The notes: generated from the sequence alone by a model not told the origin. A stretch of 62,500 nt of DNA from Paenibacillus urinalis (GCF_028747985.1 NZ_CP118108.1:4742501-4805000), one strand, 5' to 3'. Counted from the first letter of the stretch, positions 1-8,266 are shown. A program made the numbers and translations.

Positions 1-224
1 TCGACCAAATCGTAGATCGTGTTGTAAGTAAAGCTCATCCTGGAGATATTGTACTCCTGCATGCCAGTGATTCTGTTAAACAAACCCATGAAGCCCTTCC
101 TCAAATTATCGAGCAGCTACGTCAAAAAGGATATGAGTTCGTTACTGTATCCGAATTGATCAATCAATCTAATGTTAAAGGTGCCGAAGTACGCGATCAA
201 GCGATGAACGATACACAGCTTTAA
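1..224 (+). CDS. pdaB: Polysaccharide deacetylase, PdaB type (3' end only)
   Basis: Only the last 73 codons are in the window; the frame runs from base 3 to the TAA at 222-224. The visible peptide reads HPGDIVLLHASD, then a helix with HEALPQIIEQL and the ending GYEFVTVSELI. These are the last beta-strand and helix of the NodB-type deacetylase fold, and the His in LLHASD fits the conserved C-terminal motif. In Bacillus, PdaB removes acetyl groups from spore peptidoglycan, and its gene follows kbaA, as it does here. The family call is good; the exact paralogue rests on this gene order because the catalytic Asp/His/His region is outside the window. Confidence 0.8.
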   Translation, partial: DQIVDRVVSKAHPGDIVLLHASDSVKQTHEALPQIIEQLRQKGYEFVTVSELINQSNVKGAEVRDQAMNDTQL

Positions 225-291
225 CACTGCTGCTCTATTTTTGCAATAATTTGCTCGACCTAGTGATCGGCAGATGAACACTTGAATATAA

Positions 292-330
292 AATAAAAGA
301 GCTAACCCCGGTTAGCTCTTTGGCATTTTT
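292..330. terminator. Bidirectional terminator between pdaB and kbaA
   Basis: A perfect 12-bp stem (AAAGAGCTAACC, bases 296-307, with GGTTAGCTCTTT, 310-321) closes on two unpaired bases. It is followed on the plus strand by a T-run (325-331) and on the minus strand by a T-rich tail. It lies between two convergent genes and probably ends both transcripts. Confidence 0.85.
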
Positions 331-331
331 T

Positions 332-985
332 TCAATTTACAGACGTATTCATGCTTGATGTCTTCCCTCCGACCGGCTTACTGTCTGCCGTATGATTGCT
401 TGATGCGTCACTTGACGCTGGTGCAATGCGGTGCAGCATTAGAATTTGATATGTATTGCAGGCCAGAAGTGGAATAACGGTAAAGGCAGTAGCTGAATGA
501 TCCCCTATGCTAAGCACTCCGATTGTCTCAACAATTGTCAATGCAATCATGAAAAATAATGTCGGTATAAGGGCATGATTATTGGTAGCTCTCACTTTAA
601 AATAAGCGGTTACAACAGCGGTCAATAGAATAATGATGCCGAGGATAAGGTCCGATGCTCCATTTCCTTCGTTCATGAATATCCGGAAAAACATTAATTC
701 GAGCAAGGCAAGGGCTGTTAAGGCAAGCTGAATATAAGTCCATGTTTTTTGAGAAAAGGTGCCTCGTCCCATATAGTTCAAGATCAAATAAGCAAAAAAA
801 CCAAGCTGTGAGTACAAGCTGATCATCATGCCCGAGCCGAACAGAATAACCAGATACAAAAGATAATCCGCTGTTCCTGAGGATACATAATCACCGGTCG
901 TAAGAATAAAGCCTGTAATCAGTGAAGCAATTCCCCCGACACATAAGGTTCGCCAAAATAAATAAAACCATTTCCTTAAATTCAA
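332..985 (-). CDS. kbaA: KinB-signalling pathway activation protein KbaA
   Basis: A 217-residue integral membrane protein with about six hydrophobic segments, starting near residue 10 (YLFWRTLCVGG) and ending near residue 180. In Bacillus subtilis, KbaA (about 198 residues) is needed for the KinB sensor kinase to feed the Spo0A phosphorelay at the start of sporulation. The start is a TTG at 983-985 with a GGAGG upstream. The hydrophilic tail after about residue 190, rich in Ser and Thr, is longer than in B. subtilis. The neighbours gerD, salA and pdaB are those of the B. subtilis locus, which supports the assignment. Confidence 0.85.
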   Translation of the reverse strand: MNLRKWFYLFWRTLCVGGIASLITGFILTTGDYVSSGTADYLLYLVILFGSGMMISLYSQLGFFAYLILNYMGRGTFSQKTWTYIQLALTALALLELMFFRIFMNEGNGASDLILGIIILLTAVVTAYFKVRATNNHALIPTLFFMIALTIVETIGVLSIGDHSATAFTVIPLLACNTYQILMLHRIAPASSDASSNHTADSKPVGGKTSSMNTSVN

Positions 986-1048
986 ACCTTTTCCACCTCC
1001 GAGTCTTTATTTTACCAACCTTCTCAATAAAAAACCATGGCTTATCGG

Positions 1049-1078
1049 ACATAATTATCGTGTATTCCCCTCATACTA
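1049..1078 (+). promoter_or_regulatory. Candidate sigma-G promoter for gerD
   Basis: A CATACTA element (1072-1078) matches the -10 consensus of the forespore sigma factor SigG. An ACATA element lies 18 bases upstream (1049-1053). GerD is known to be SigG-dependent in B. subtilis. The -35 match is partial, so this is an inference. Confidence 0.5.
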
Positions 1079-1102
1079 CAATCAGTATCTTAAAAAGGGG
1101 CT

Positions 1103-1906
1103 GTGAGGCGCGTGAAATGGCATAATTTACGTTACTTGTGTTTGGTAGGCGGTATGGCCACCCTTTTATCCGGATGCGGGTCTGATCAAAGCTCTGGATC
1201 CCAAGGCGGCAGTTATAAAGAAATGAAGACGATGGTCGTTGATATTTTGAAAAGCGATGAAGGTAAAAAAGCAATGGAGGAAGCCCTTCTTGGTCAAAGC
1301 AGTACAGGAAGCGGCGGCGGTGAGGGCGGTTCGGAAGAAGAATCAGGATCCGGAGGCGGATCTGGTTCAGGATCAGGCGGAGGCTCTGCTTCAGGAAGCT
1401 TTGGTATTCGAATGCTTACTTCAGGCGGATCAAGTGAGGATATTCGTCTTGCGGTCAAAGACACCCTCTCCTCCCCTGAGTACAAGAAGGAATTTGAAGA
1501 GATCATGAAGGACCCGAAATTTGCAGGAGAATTTGCCAAGGTGGTTAACGCCCAGAGCAAGCAAATTCACATGGAGCTTATTAAGGACCCTACGTACCAA
1601 AAGTCGATGGAGGATATGCTGAAATCTCCTGAAATGCAAAAAATGATGCTGGAGCTCACTCAAAGTGCTGATTATCGCAAACAGACGATGAGTGTCATGC
1701 AGGAAGCTATGCAGAATCCACTCTTCCGTATGGAAGTTATGGAGCTGCTGCAGGCCGTTGTCAAAGAGGAGCTGCAGCCTAAACAAAGTGAAGGCGCTGG
1801 GGGAGCTCAAGGCGAAGGTGGCGGCGGCGAAGGCGGCGGCGGTGGTGAAGGCGGGAATGAAAGCGGCGGCGAAGGCGGAGAAAGCGGATCTGGTGGCAGC
1901 AGTTAA
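1103..1906 (+). CDS. gerD: Spore germination lipoprotein GerD
   Basis: A 267-residue secreted lipoprotein. A short basic N-terminus and hydrophobic stretch lead to the lipobox LLSGC, with the lipidated Cys at residue 25. The core, about residues 105-230, is helical with the repeated pattern 'DPxY/F ... LL', e.g. LIKDPTYQKSMEDML and MQNPLFRMEVMELL. It matches GerD, the scaffold that clusters germinant receptors in the inner spore membrane. Two low-complexity tracts rich in Gly, Ser and Glu flank the core (about residues 62-99 and 231-267) and make it longer than the B. subtilis protein (about 185). A second GTG at 1112 is better spaced from the AAAGGGG ribosome-binding site (1094-1100) and may be the real start. 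The gene is transcribed towards salA, divergent from kbaA. Confidence 0.9.
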   Translation: MRRVKWHNLRYLCLVGGMATLLSGCGSDQSSGSQGGSYKEMKTMVVDILKSDEGKKAMEEALLGQSSTGSGGGEGGSEEESGSGGGSGSGSGGGSASGSFGIRMLTSGGSSEDIRLAVKDTLSSPEYKKEFEEIMKDPKFAGEFAKVVNAQSKQIHMELIKDPTYQKSMEDMLKSPEMQKMMLELTQSADYRKQTMSVMQEAMQNPLFRMEVMELLQAVVKEELQPKQSEGAGGAQGEGGGGEGGGGGEGGNESGGEGGESGSGGSS

Positions 1907-1928
1907 CCCTATTTGAGTCTTAACCTAA

Positions 1929-2005
1929 TAAAAAAAGCCAAGCCAATCATGGCATTAGCTCGTCCATAAGACGGCCTATGACATCAGTGCGGCTTGGTTT
2001 TTTTA
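1929..2005. terminator. Extended bidirectional terminator between gerD and salA
   Basis: AAAAAAGCCAAGCC (1930-1943) pairs with GGCTTGGTTTTTTT (1992-2004), giving a T-run for either strand. The roughly 48-base loop is itself structured: CATGGC pairs with GCCTATG around an inner CGTC/GACG hairpin. It separates two convergent genes. Confidence 0.75.
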
Positions 2006-2015
2006 TTCAATATTT

Positions 2016-3140
2016 CTATTCAACAGTTGTCTTATCAATAATCGCTGCTGCAACATCATTATACATTTGTCCGATCTCTGTATGATCCTTATAAACCGAT
2101 GGAGAGAAATCAGGCTCAGAAATGTGATTATCCGGATTACCGAGTGGAATTTGGGCGAGCAATTCCGTATGCAGGCTTTCGGCTAACCGGCCCCCGCCGC
2201 CTCTTCCGAATACATAATCTTTCTCTCCACAGGATCCGCATTGATAATAAGCCATATTTTCGATTACGCCCAGAATGTCATGCTGCGTCTGTATCGCCAT
2301 CGCTCCAGCTCGCGCCGCAACAAAGGCTGCTGTAGCATGGGGTGTCGTTACAATAATCTCTTTGCTTTGCGGTATCATTTGATGTACATCCAGTGCAATG
2401 TCTCCTGTACCTGGAGGCAAATCAAGGATCATATAATCAAGACTCCCCCAATTCACATCACTGAAGAACTGTCTCAGCATTTTCCCCAGCATCGGGCCTC
2501 TCCAGACAACTGGACTGTTCTCTTGAACGAAAAAGCCCATAGACATCACTTTGACACCGAAACGCTCCACAGGCTGAATTGCTCCATCCACCACTGCAGG
2601 CCCCTCTTCAATCCCCATCATATCGGGAACGCTGAAGCCGTAAATATCCGCATCAATGATTCCTACTCTCTTCCCCTGCCTCGCGAGGGCAGCAGCCAGG
2701 TTTACGGAAACCGTCGATTTGCCGACTCCGCCTTTGCCGCTTGCAATGGCGATAAACTGAACTCCTGACGCAGGATCTAGGAGATCGTTATTCTCCATCC
2801 CTGCAGCGTGTCCTTTGACCAGCACTTCTTCATCAGTTGGTTCTGCTGCTTCTGTATTCCTCTTCTTGCTATCCCCTAACGCGCCTTCTCGCTCCATGTC
2901 TGAAGCATTGCGAAGCCGCACATGGACTTCATTCACTCCTGCCTGACGCAGTACAGAGGCTGCCTGATCTTTAAGCGTTCTGCGAACGTTTTCATCTTCA
3001 GTCAAACAAATCATGGTCAAATGGATTCGATCCTCTTTAACCATGATATCGCGAATAAAGTTCAGATCTGCATACCGAAGTCCGCTCACAGGCTCCTGAA
3101 TGCCAGATAATAATTCCAGCACTTGGTCTCTTGATAACAT
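2016..3140 (-). CDS. salA: Mrp/NBP35-family P-loop ATPase SalA
   Basis: A 374-residue protein. An N-terminal MIP18/DUF59 domain (about residues 1-80) is joined by a charged linker to a ParA/Mrp ATPase domain. The deviant Walker A motif GKGGVGKST lies at about residues 135-143 and an ILDLPPGTGD Walker B follows. A CGSC pair near residue 300 fits the Mrp iron-sulfur or metal site. Mrp proteins carry and insert Fe-S clusters; in B. subtilis the orthologue SalA also regulates protease genes. The position between gerD and cwlD matches B. subtilis ybaL. The start ATG has an AGGTG site seven to nine bases upstream. Confidence 0.9.
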   Translation of the reverse strand: MLSRDQVLELLSGIQEPVSGLRYADLNFIRDIMVKEDRIHLTMICLTEDENVRRTLKDQAASVLRQAGVNEVHVRLRNASDMEREGALGDSKKRNTEAAEPTDEEVLVKGHAAGMENNDLLDPASGVQFIAIASGKGGVGKSTVSVNLAAALARQGKRVGIIDADIYGFSVPDMMGIEEGPAVVDGAIQPVERFGVKVMSMGFFVQENSPVVWRGPMLGKMLRQFFSDVNWGSLDYMILDLPPGTGDIALDVHQMIPQSKEIIVTTPHATAAFVAARAGAMAIQTQHDILGVIENMAYYQCGSCGEKDYVFGRGGGGRLAESLHTELLAQIPLGNPDNHISEPDFSPSVYKDHTEIGQMYNDVAAAIIDKTTVE

Positions 3141-3199
3141 GATGATAGCACCTCAGCTTTATCTATTGGCATGTATTCCTTTTATACAAGTACAGATCT

Positions 3200-3208
3200 A
3201 TTATAACA
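3200..3208 (-). promoter_or_regulatory. Extended -10 promoter candidate for salA
   Basis: TGTTATAAT on the minus strand is an extended -10 element. It lies about 60 bases before the salA start and just past the cwlD stop. No convincing -35 is visible. Confidence 0.4.
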
Positions 3209-3225
3209 CTCTGAGGTGCATTATT

Positions 3226-3981
3226 TTAGTTTTTCATTTTTTCCCCTGAGGCATATCTCAAAATTCCTTTGTAGACAGATGCTGCTACCTTACGCTGATA
3301 CTCATCCTCTGCCAGTAGTCTGGATTCTTCGGGATGTGACAGAAAGCCCACCTCAACAAGCACAGACGGCATTTTTAATGCTTGAAGCATATATACGGTG
3401 TTAACAGTTTTTGCGATTCGATCTGTATTCTCTAGGTTTCGTCTAATCTCGTCCTGAATGAGTGCAGCAAAGTTTGGATTATCTTCATGATTCGGGTAAT
3501 AGAATACCTGTGCTCCGCTCCAGCGATTAGAAGGGATGCTGTTCATGTGAATGCTAATAAACATATCCACCTGCTTATCCTCAATCATTCTTACACGCTG
3601 CTTCAGATCCTCTGTTTTTCGTTTGGAATATCCCTTGGTATCTTCAGGAGCGAGGTCGACATCTGTTTCTCTGGTCATGACCACAGTAGCACCTGCTTGC
3701 TGCAAATAGTCCCGTAAATACAAGGCTACAGCTAAATTGATATCTTTCTCAATAACCCCTTGCTTGCTCACGGCTCCCCCGTCTGGACCACCGTGCCCTG
3801 CATCCAGAGCAATGACCTTCCCTGACAACGGCAGGCTCCAATAATTCCACGTTTTAGATGCCGGTACCTCATATATAGCGATACAGACAAATAGAGCCAG
3901 CAGAAGAGCTCCCAGCAGGACTCTCTTCATGGTTCGAACATGAATCCACACCAAGAGCTTATTCGAACGTTTTTTTCGCAT
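3226..3981 (-). CDS. cwlD: N-acetylmuramoyl-L-alanine amidase CwlD
   Basis: A 251-residue zinc amidase of the Amidase_3 family. One membrane segment lies at about residues 18-38, followed by the catalytic domain. The conserved zinc-site motif DAGHGGPDGG is near residue 60, ISIHMNS carries the second His, and the C-terminal VLVEVGFLSHPEE holds the catalytic Glu. CwlD acts with PdaA to form muramic-delta-lactam in the spore cortex, which is required for germination. Length and position beside salA match B. subtilis cwlD. An AGGTGGC ribosome-binding site precedes the ATG. Confidence 0.93.
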   Translation of the reverse strand: MRKKRSNKLLVWIHVRTMKRVLLGALLLALFVCIAIYEVPASKTWNYWSLPLSGKVIALDAGHGGPDGGAVSKQGVIEKDINLAVALYLRDYLQQAGATVVMTRETDVDLAPEDTKGYSKRKTEDLKQRVRMIEDKQVDMFISIHMNSIPSNRWSGAQVFYYPNHEDNPNFAALIQDEIRRNLENTDRIAKTVNTVYMLQALKMPSVLVEVGFLSHPEESRLLAEDEYQRKVAASVYKGILRYASGEKMKN

Positions 3982-4016
3982 AAAAAAGCCACCTCCGATC
4001 CAAACTGACCATAATG

Positions 4017-4046
4017 ATCTATATGGGACGAGGTGGACAAATATTC
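4017..4046 (-). promoter_or_regulatory. Candidate sigma-E promoter for cwlD
   Basis: On the minus strand, GAATATT (4040-4046) is followed after 14 bases by CATATAGAT (4017-4025). This fits the mother-cell SigE pattern (KMATATT, 14-15 bases, CATACAMT) with two mismatches. B. subtilis cwlD is expressed by SigE and SigG. Confidence 0.5.
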
Positions 4047-4069
4047 ATTTATATAAGGACAAACCTAAA

Positions 4070-5242
4070 TTATGTGGTTACCTGCTGCTCCGTCATACCC
4101 TCAATCAGCACTTCCGCTACTTCCGGGCGCGTAAATTCCGGCGGCGGGCATTGTCCCTCTCTCAGGAGCCCTCTTACTTTCGTACCCGACAATGTTAAAT
4201 GGTCCTCTTTGCCATGCGGGCAAGTCTTGCTGGAGGCCATATTTCCGCATTTCGTACAGAAGAAGCTGTGTTCGAAGAATAGCGGAGTAATCCCAAGCTC
4301 CTCAGCTGTAAAATTAGTGAAGATCTCCTGGGCCTCATAGGTACCATAATAATCGCCTACCCCTGCATGATCACGGCCAACGATAAAATGAGTACAGCCA
4401 TAGTTCTTGCGGACCATCGCATGGAAGATCGCTTCCCTCGGACCTGCATAACGCATCGCTGCCGGAAATACACCCAGGAAAGTCCGATTCGCCGGATAGT
4501 AATTCTCGAGCAGAACCAGATAACTCTTCATACGGACATCCGCCGGCACATCATCTGACTTCGTCTCACCAACAAGTGGATTAAGGAACAGAGCATCCAC
4601 AATCTCCATCGCACTCTTCTGAATATATTCATGTGCACGGTGAACAGGATTACGTGTTTGAAACCCTACCACTGTCTTCCAGCCTTTGGCTTCAAACTGT
4701 TCACGTGTCTCTGCCGGATCATAATAAAATTCTTCGAACTTCGCTGGCTGCTTACGATTCAACACTTGAATCGAACCGCCTACGTAAGTTGTATGGCGTT
4801 CAAACAGCTTTTTCACACCAGGATGTTCTTTATCATTTGTTTTATAGACTTTTACTGCTTCAACCTCATGATCTGCCTTATACACACTTTCCACAGTCAG
4901 CGTCCCATAGATCACACTATCTTCCTGACCTACTAGAGCAATGACCTCACCGATTTCAAACGATGCTGCATACTCGGGATTCACATCAAGTGTAATCGGA
5001 ATGCTCCACACCGTACCATTTACAAGTCGCATGTTATGAACTACAGACTGATAATCCTCTTCATTTAAAAACCCGGTCAACGGAGAAAATGCACCCACAC
5101 CAATCAAATCCAAATCCGATATGGTCCAATTGGTAATGGGCAGCTGTCTTAGCTCCTTAGCTTGCTTGAGCTGTTCTTCTCGCTCTGCACCTGTTACAAT
5201 CCGATTAACTAGTGTTCCACCATGAGGCAATATCGCAGCCAT
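4070..5242 (-). CDS. sat: Sulfate adenylyltransferase (ATP sulfurylase)
   Basis: A 390-residue single-subunit ATP sulfurylase making adenosine 5'-phosphosulfate (APS) and pyrophosphate from ATP and sulfate. The active-site motif [11 protein letters not shown] lies near residue 195, [12 protein letters not shown] follows, and a zinc-type cluster CxxC...C..H lies near the C-terminus. There is no fused APS kinase domain. It lies 81 bases downstream of cysH on the same strand, so the pair forms one sulfate-assimilation operon that feeds APS directly to CysH. An AAGGAGATGG ribosome-binding site fixes the start. Confidence 0.95.
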   Translation of the reverse strand: MAAILPHGGTLVNRIVTGAEREEQLKQAKELRQLPITNWTISDLDLIGVGAFSPLTGFLNEEDYQSVVHNMRLVNGTVWSIPITLDVNPEYAASFEIGEVIALVGQEDSVIYGTLTVESVYKADHEVEAVKVYKTNDKEHPGVKKLFERHTTYVGGSIQVLNRKQPAKFEEFYYDPAETREQFEAKGWKTVVGFQTRNPVHRAHEYIQKSAMEIVDALFLNPLVGETKSDDVPADVRMKSYLVLLENYYPANRTFLGVFPAAMRYAGPREAIFHAMVRKNYGCTHFIVGRDHAGVGDYYGTYEAQEIFTNFTAEELGITPLFFEHSFFCTKCGNMASSKTCPHGKEDHLTLSGTKVRGLLREGQCPPPEFTRPEVAEVLIEGMTEQQVTT

Positions 5243-5323
5243 GAACCCATCTCCTTATGAGCGATTGTCTATAACGATGATTTGAAGTTACGCAAGCTAT
5301 TTAAATTTAATAAATTGAATCGC

Positions 5324-6016
5324 TTATTTGTGCAATCCACACTCCGTTTTATCATTACCTGACCAGCGTCCTGCTCGGGGATCTTCTCCCGGCATTACCT
5401 GTCTAGTGCAATATTCGCATCCTATACTTGGGTAATTTTGATCATGGAGCGGATTATAGATCAGATTGTTCTCCCGAATATAGTTCCATACATCCTCGTT
5501 CGTCCAGCCCGCAATCGGATTGAATTTCATTAGGCCAAATTTCGTATCGTACTCTACTTTCTTTGCATTTGCGCGAGTAGGTGCCTGGTCACGACGAATT
5601 CCGGTAATCCATGCATCATATTGAGATAGGATACGTGTCAAAGGCTCTACCTTTCTAATGTTGCAGCATGCATTCGGATCAGACTTCCACAGCTCTGCAC
5701 CATGCTCCTGCGCTTGCTCTTCGGGTGTAATCTTTGGTGATACTCTGACAAAATCAATATGATAACGAGCTACAAGACGATCCCGTGTCTCATATGTTTC
5801 TTTAAAATGAAAATCTGTATCTAGATAAAATATGTCTGATTTAGGACTGATTTTTTGAAGCATATCAACCAAGACAACATCTTCGGCACCAAAACTGCAA
5901 GCAAATGTGATGTTCGGAAATGTCTCAACAGCAAAACGAATAATATCCTCCGGCGTTGCATCCTCGAGCTCGATCGCTTTAACTCTAGCCAATTCTTCTT
6001 TTTCTAACAAATTCAT
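5324..6016 (-). CDS. cysH: Adenylyl-sulfate reductase, CysH family (4Fe-4S type)
   Basis: A 230-residue PAPS/APS reductase reducing activated sulfate to sulfite with thioredoxin. The P-loop region SFGAEDVVL is at residues 41-49. CC at 117-118 plus CxxC at 200-203 is the signature of the [4Fe-4S] form that prefers APS. The redox Cys is in the C-terminal ECGLH (C226). With no APS kinase gene visible nearby, an APS route is likely. It is the first gene of the cysH-sat operon. In B. subtilis, cysH lies elsewhere, so this pair looks inserted between rpsI and cwlD. Confidence 0.93.
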   Translation of the reverse strand: MNLLEKEELARVKAIELEDATPEDIIRFAVETFPNITFACSFGAEDVVLVDMLQKISPKSDIFYLDTDFHFKETYETRDRLVARYHIDFVRVSPKITPEEQAQEHGAELWKSDPNACCNIRKVEPLTRILSQYDAWITGIRRDQAPTRANAKKVEYDTKFGLMKFNPIAGWTNEDVWNYIRENNLIYNPLHDQNYPSIGCEYCTRQVMPGEDPRAGRWSGNDKTECGLHK

Positions 6017-6084
6017 TTGTACTTGCCTCCCATATGTGTACTACCTTACATTAAAACCTACAATTTAGATATGAATTACAATTA

Positions 6085-6112
6085 AGTATAAATCTTACCA
6101 GGAGAAAGTCAA
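6085..6112 (-). promoter_or_regulatory. Sigma-A promoter of cysH-sat
   Basis: On the minus strand, TTGACT (6107-6112), a 16-base spacer and TATACT (6085-6090) lie about 70 bases upstream of cysH. AT-rich repeats containing AATTGTA follow the -10 (about 6060-6084) and could be an operator. I see no SAM riboswitch (S-box) motif. Confidence 0.7.
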
Positions 6113-6187
6113 TGCTAAATCCAACTTTTTTACTAAGAATTTAAGGTTTTTTTGAAACTTTATTTGTTTTTGATAAAAAGTATGCAA

Positions 6188-6301
6188 AAAAAGCCTGTTC
6201 TTCGTTAGTAAAGTGACCATTCAGAAGTAGACACGGGCAGCTCCGAAGAATACCCAATGCATTGTCTGTTTAGTTTAACTTTAAAGAAGAACAAGCCTTT
6301 T
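6188..6301 (-). terminator. Long-loop inverted repeat downstream of the SLH gene
   Basis: On the minus-strand RNA, 16 bases (6286-6301) pair with 6188-6203, including two G-U pairs. A run of seven U follows, so it can act as the terminator of the SLH gene. The 82-base spacer is unusually long and has inner pairings (AGACA/TGTCT and GGG/CCC). The repeat with its spacer fills most of the 6017-6347 gap. Confidence 0.6.
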
Positions 6302-6347
6302 ACAATTTCTAAGGTAAAACGATGAAGATTCGTGTTTCACTGTACAT

Positions 6348-7016
6348 TTAGTGCCTATAAGGATGCTTGCTCAAAAACTCCAGTGCATGGAAGAGCATAA
6401 CCGAAGCCTCTGCCCGTGTAATCTCCGCTCTCGGAGAAAAGTTAAGCTTATCATCCAGCTCTGTAATATCCCAAACTAATGAGCGCTGAATGGCGCCTTG
6501 GTAAGCAGGTGTGATGTCATCTGCATCTGAGATTTCCTCAGGCTTGATATTGATCAGCGGCAAACCGGCGTATTTCTCGATCATATCTATGAGTAATGCC
6601 GTATATTGCTCCTTGGTTATTGAGGATGATGGTGTCAGCTCCGCAGGAACCGAAAGGCCATTGTCATTAAAGTCTATGAATGCATCTGCATACCAGCCTT
6701 CAAGCCATACCTCACTATACATTTCAACTGTCTCGCCTTCCAACTTAAGCTCTTCCTTCTTGTCGCTAGAAATCGACTTAAGACCTCCTGCAATCAATTG
6801 TACAGCCTCAGCAGTCGATAAGGAGGACTCAGGCTTAAATTCCCCGTTCCCTATCCCTCTGACGATACTTCTTTCCTGTAAGGAACGGATCTCCGCTTCC
6901 CCATATGTACCTTGAATATCCGTGAAGCCGACATTTGCATACGTTAAGCCACTACCTAATGTAATAGCTAAAGAAACCGCCATGAACCCAATCACATTTT
7001 TATTCAATCGTCGCAT
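6348..7016 (-). CDS. Secreted protein with three S-layer homology (SLH) domains
   Basis: A 222-residue protein with a signal peptide (KNVIGFMAVSLAITLGSG, cleavage near TYA) followed by almost nothing but three SLH-like repeats. They begin at about residues 31 (FTDIQGTYGEAEIRSL), 108 (WYADAFIDFNDNGL) and 163 (DADDITPAYQGAIQRS). SLH repeats bind pyruvylated secondary cell-wall polymers and anchor proteins to the surface. No catalytic domain is present, so it may be a small wall-bound structural or modulating protein. The second repeat is divergent. It lies between rpsI and cysH, where B. subtilis has unrelated genes. Confidence 0.85.
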   Translation of the reverse strand: MRRLNKNVIGFMAVSLAITLGSGLTYANVGFTDIQGTYGEAEIRSLQERSIVRGIGNGEFKPESSLSTAEAVQLIAGGLKSISSDKKEELKLEGETVEMYSEVWLEGWYADAFIDFNDNGLSVPAELTPSSSITKEQYTALLIDMIEKYAGLPLINIKPEEISDADDITPAYQGAIQRSLVWDITELDDKLNFSPRAEITRAEASVMLFHALEFLSKHPYRH

Positions 7017-7201
7017 CGTTATAACCTGCCTTCTAATTAAATTAAGTTGTTATAAGAAGAGGATTCCTTCTTGTACTCTAAACGATGACGTCCTTCAGAA
7101 GGTTGCAGCAATGGCATAGGATGGGATTGAGGAAGTTGTTCTAATGCGCTACTAAAGAATATAAGCGCGGACACTTTAGAGAAGGATAGGCAAAGTAAAA
7201 T

Positions 7202-7229
7202 AAAAAACCTCTGACCTGATGGCCAGAGG
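7202..7229 (-). terminator. Terminator of rplM-rpsI
   Basis: On the minus strand, CCTCTGGCC pairs with GGTCAGAGG (nine pairs, one G-U) across a four-base loop and is followed by six T. It lies 28 bases after the rpsI stop. In the rest of the 7017-7256 gap I see no clear promoter for the SLH gene. Confidence 0.85.
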
Positions 7230-7256
7230 CTGTAATCTTGAAAGTCCAAGATAATA

Positions 7257-7652
7257 TTAACGTTTCGAGAACTGTGGTGCACGACGAGCGGCTTTGAGAC
7301 CGTATTTTTTACGTTCTTTCATACGTGGGTCACGAGTCAGGAAGCCTGCTTTTTTCAGACCTGGACGGTATTCTGGGTCAGCTTTCAGAAGTGCACGGGA
7401 GATACCGTGACGGATTGCGCCTGCTTGACCAGTGATACCACCACCATGAGCGATTACGAGAACATCGTAGTTACCCAAAGTTTCAGTCAGTTCAAGTGGT
7501 TGTTTAACGATCAGTTTGAGTGTTTCCAAACCGCCGAAATAATCGTTGATGTCGCGTTTGTTAATGACAATGCGTCCTTCACCCGGTACAAGGCGAACAC
7601 GTGCTACCGAATGTTTACGACGACCTGTCCCATAGTATTGTACTTGTGCCAT
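7257..7652 (-). CDS. rpsI: Ribosomal protein uS9
   Basis: A 131-residue small-subunit protein. It has the expected [16 protein letters not shown] start and the basic tail [16 protein letters not shown]; the C-terminal Lys-Arg reaches the P-site tRNA. It follows rplM by 19 bases, the universal L13-S9 pair. The start has a GGAGGA site. Confidence 0.98.
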   Translation of the reverse strand: MAQVQYYGTGRRKHSVARVRLVPGEGRIVINKRDINDYFGGLETLKLIVKQPLELTETLGNYDVLVIAHGGGITGQAGAIRHGISRALLKADPEYRPGLKKAGFLTRDPRMKERKKYGLKAARRAPQFSKR

Positions 7653-7671
7653 GAAACTGTCCTCCTTTTAA

Positions 7672-8109
7672 TTATCCGCGAAGTTCGTAAACTTCAGGTT
7701 TTTGTGCTGCATGTGGATGTTCAGCGCCAGCGTATGCTTTCAATCTAAGTTTCATTTGGTTACCCATACGAGTCTTAGGAAGCATGCCGTGTACAGCGAG
7801 TTCGATCATACGTTCAGGCTTGTTCTTAACCATCTCTTTAGCAGGAGTGACTTTCAGTCCACCTGGGTGCATAGAGTGACGGTAGTAGTTTTTGTTCTCC
7901 ATTTTCTTACCAGTAAGAACAATTTTCTCTGCATTGATAACAACAACGAAATCGCCAGTGTCAACATGTGGAGTGAATTGTGGCTTGTGTTTACCGCGAA
8001 TCAAAGCCGCAGCTTCGCTTGCCAGACGGCCGAGCGTTTTGCCTTCAGCATCAATGATGTGCCAATTACGCTCAACTTCATTAGGCTTCGCCATATAAGT
8101 GGTACGCAT
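7672..8109 (-). CDS. rplM: Ribosomal protein uL13
   Basis: A 145-residue large-subunit protein that binds 23S rRNA early in assembly, beginning [21 protein letters not shown] longer frame opens at an ATG at 8127, but that codon lies inside the AAGGAGGAA ribosome-binding site, so the ATG at 8107-8109 is chosen. It is the first gene of rplM-rpsI with its own promoter and a structured leader. Confidence 0.97.
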   Translation of the reverse strand: MRTTYMAKPNEVERNWHIIDAEGKTLGRLASEAAALIRGKHKPQFTPHVDTGDFVVVINAEKIVLTGKKMENKNYYRHSMHPGGLKVTPAKEMVKNKPERMIELAVHGMLPKTRMGNQMKLRLKAYAGAEHPHAAQKPEVYELRG

Positions 8110-8222
8110 GAAAAGTTCCTCCTTCAAATGTCGCGTTCATAATACGCATAAATGTTAGTCGTTTATATTCGTTAAGTTCAACTGTTTGTTTTGATGGATT
8201 GGTGTTGCATTTTGGTTGTTCA

Positions 8223-8252
8223 CTTAATTGGGGCTGTGGGAAAGCCATTAAG
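8223..8252 (-). promoter_or_regulatory. Hairpin in the rplM leader (possible L13 autoregulatory element)
   Basis: In the 5' untranslated region, CTTAAT-GGCT pairs with AGCC-ATTAAG, with a three-base bulge (CCA) and a seven-base loop. B. subtilis and relatives have an L13 leader at this position. I could not confirm that this hairpin matches that family's consensus. Confidence 0.45.
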
Positions 8253-8266
8253 AAAACACAACTTAT

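Noticed and set aside
1312..1395. Tandem GGC/GGA repeats resembling a microsatellite
   Set aside because: They are in frame and encode the Gly/Ser tract of GerD; no separate repeat element is needed.
1294..1560. Pro/Glu-rich minus-strand frame within gerD
   Set aside because: It only mirrors the Gly/Ser-rich codons of the GerD low-complexity tract.
6017..6120. SAM riboswitch (S-box) before cysH
   Set aside because: The conserved S-box core is not present; only a promoter and AT-rich repeats are seen.
7037..7282. An 81-codon minus-strand frame between rpsI and the SLH gene
   Set aside because: It overlaps the rpsI end and terminator, with no conserved features.
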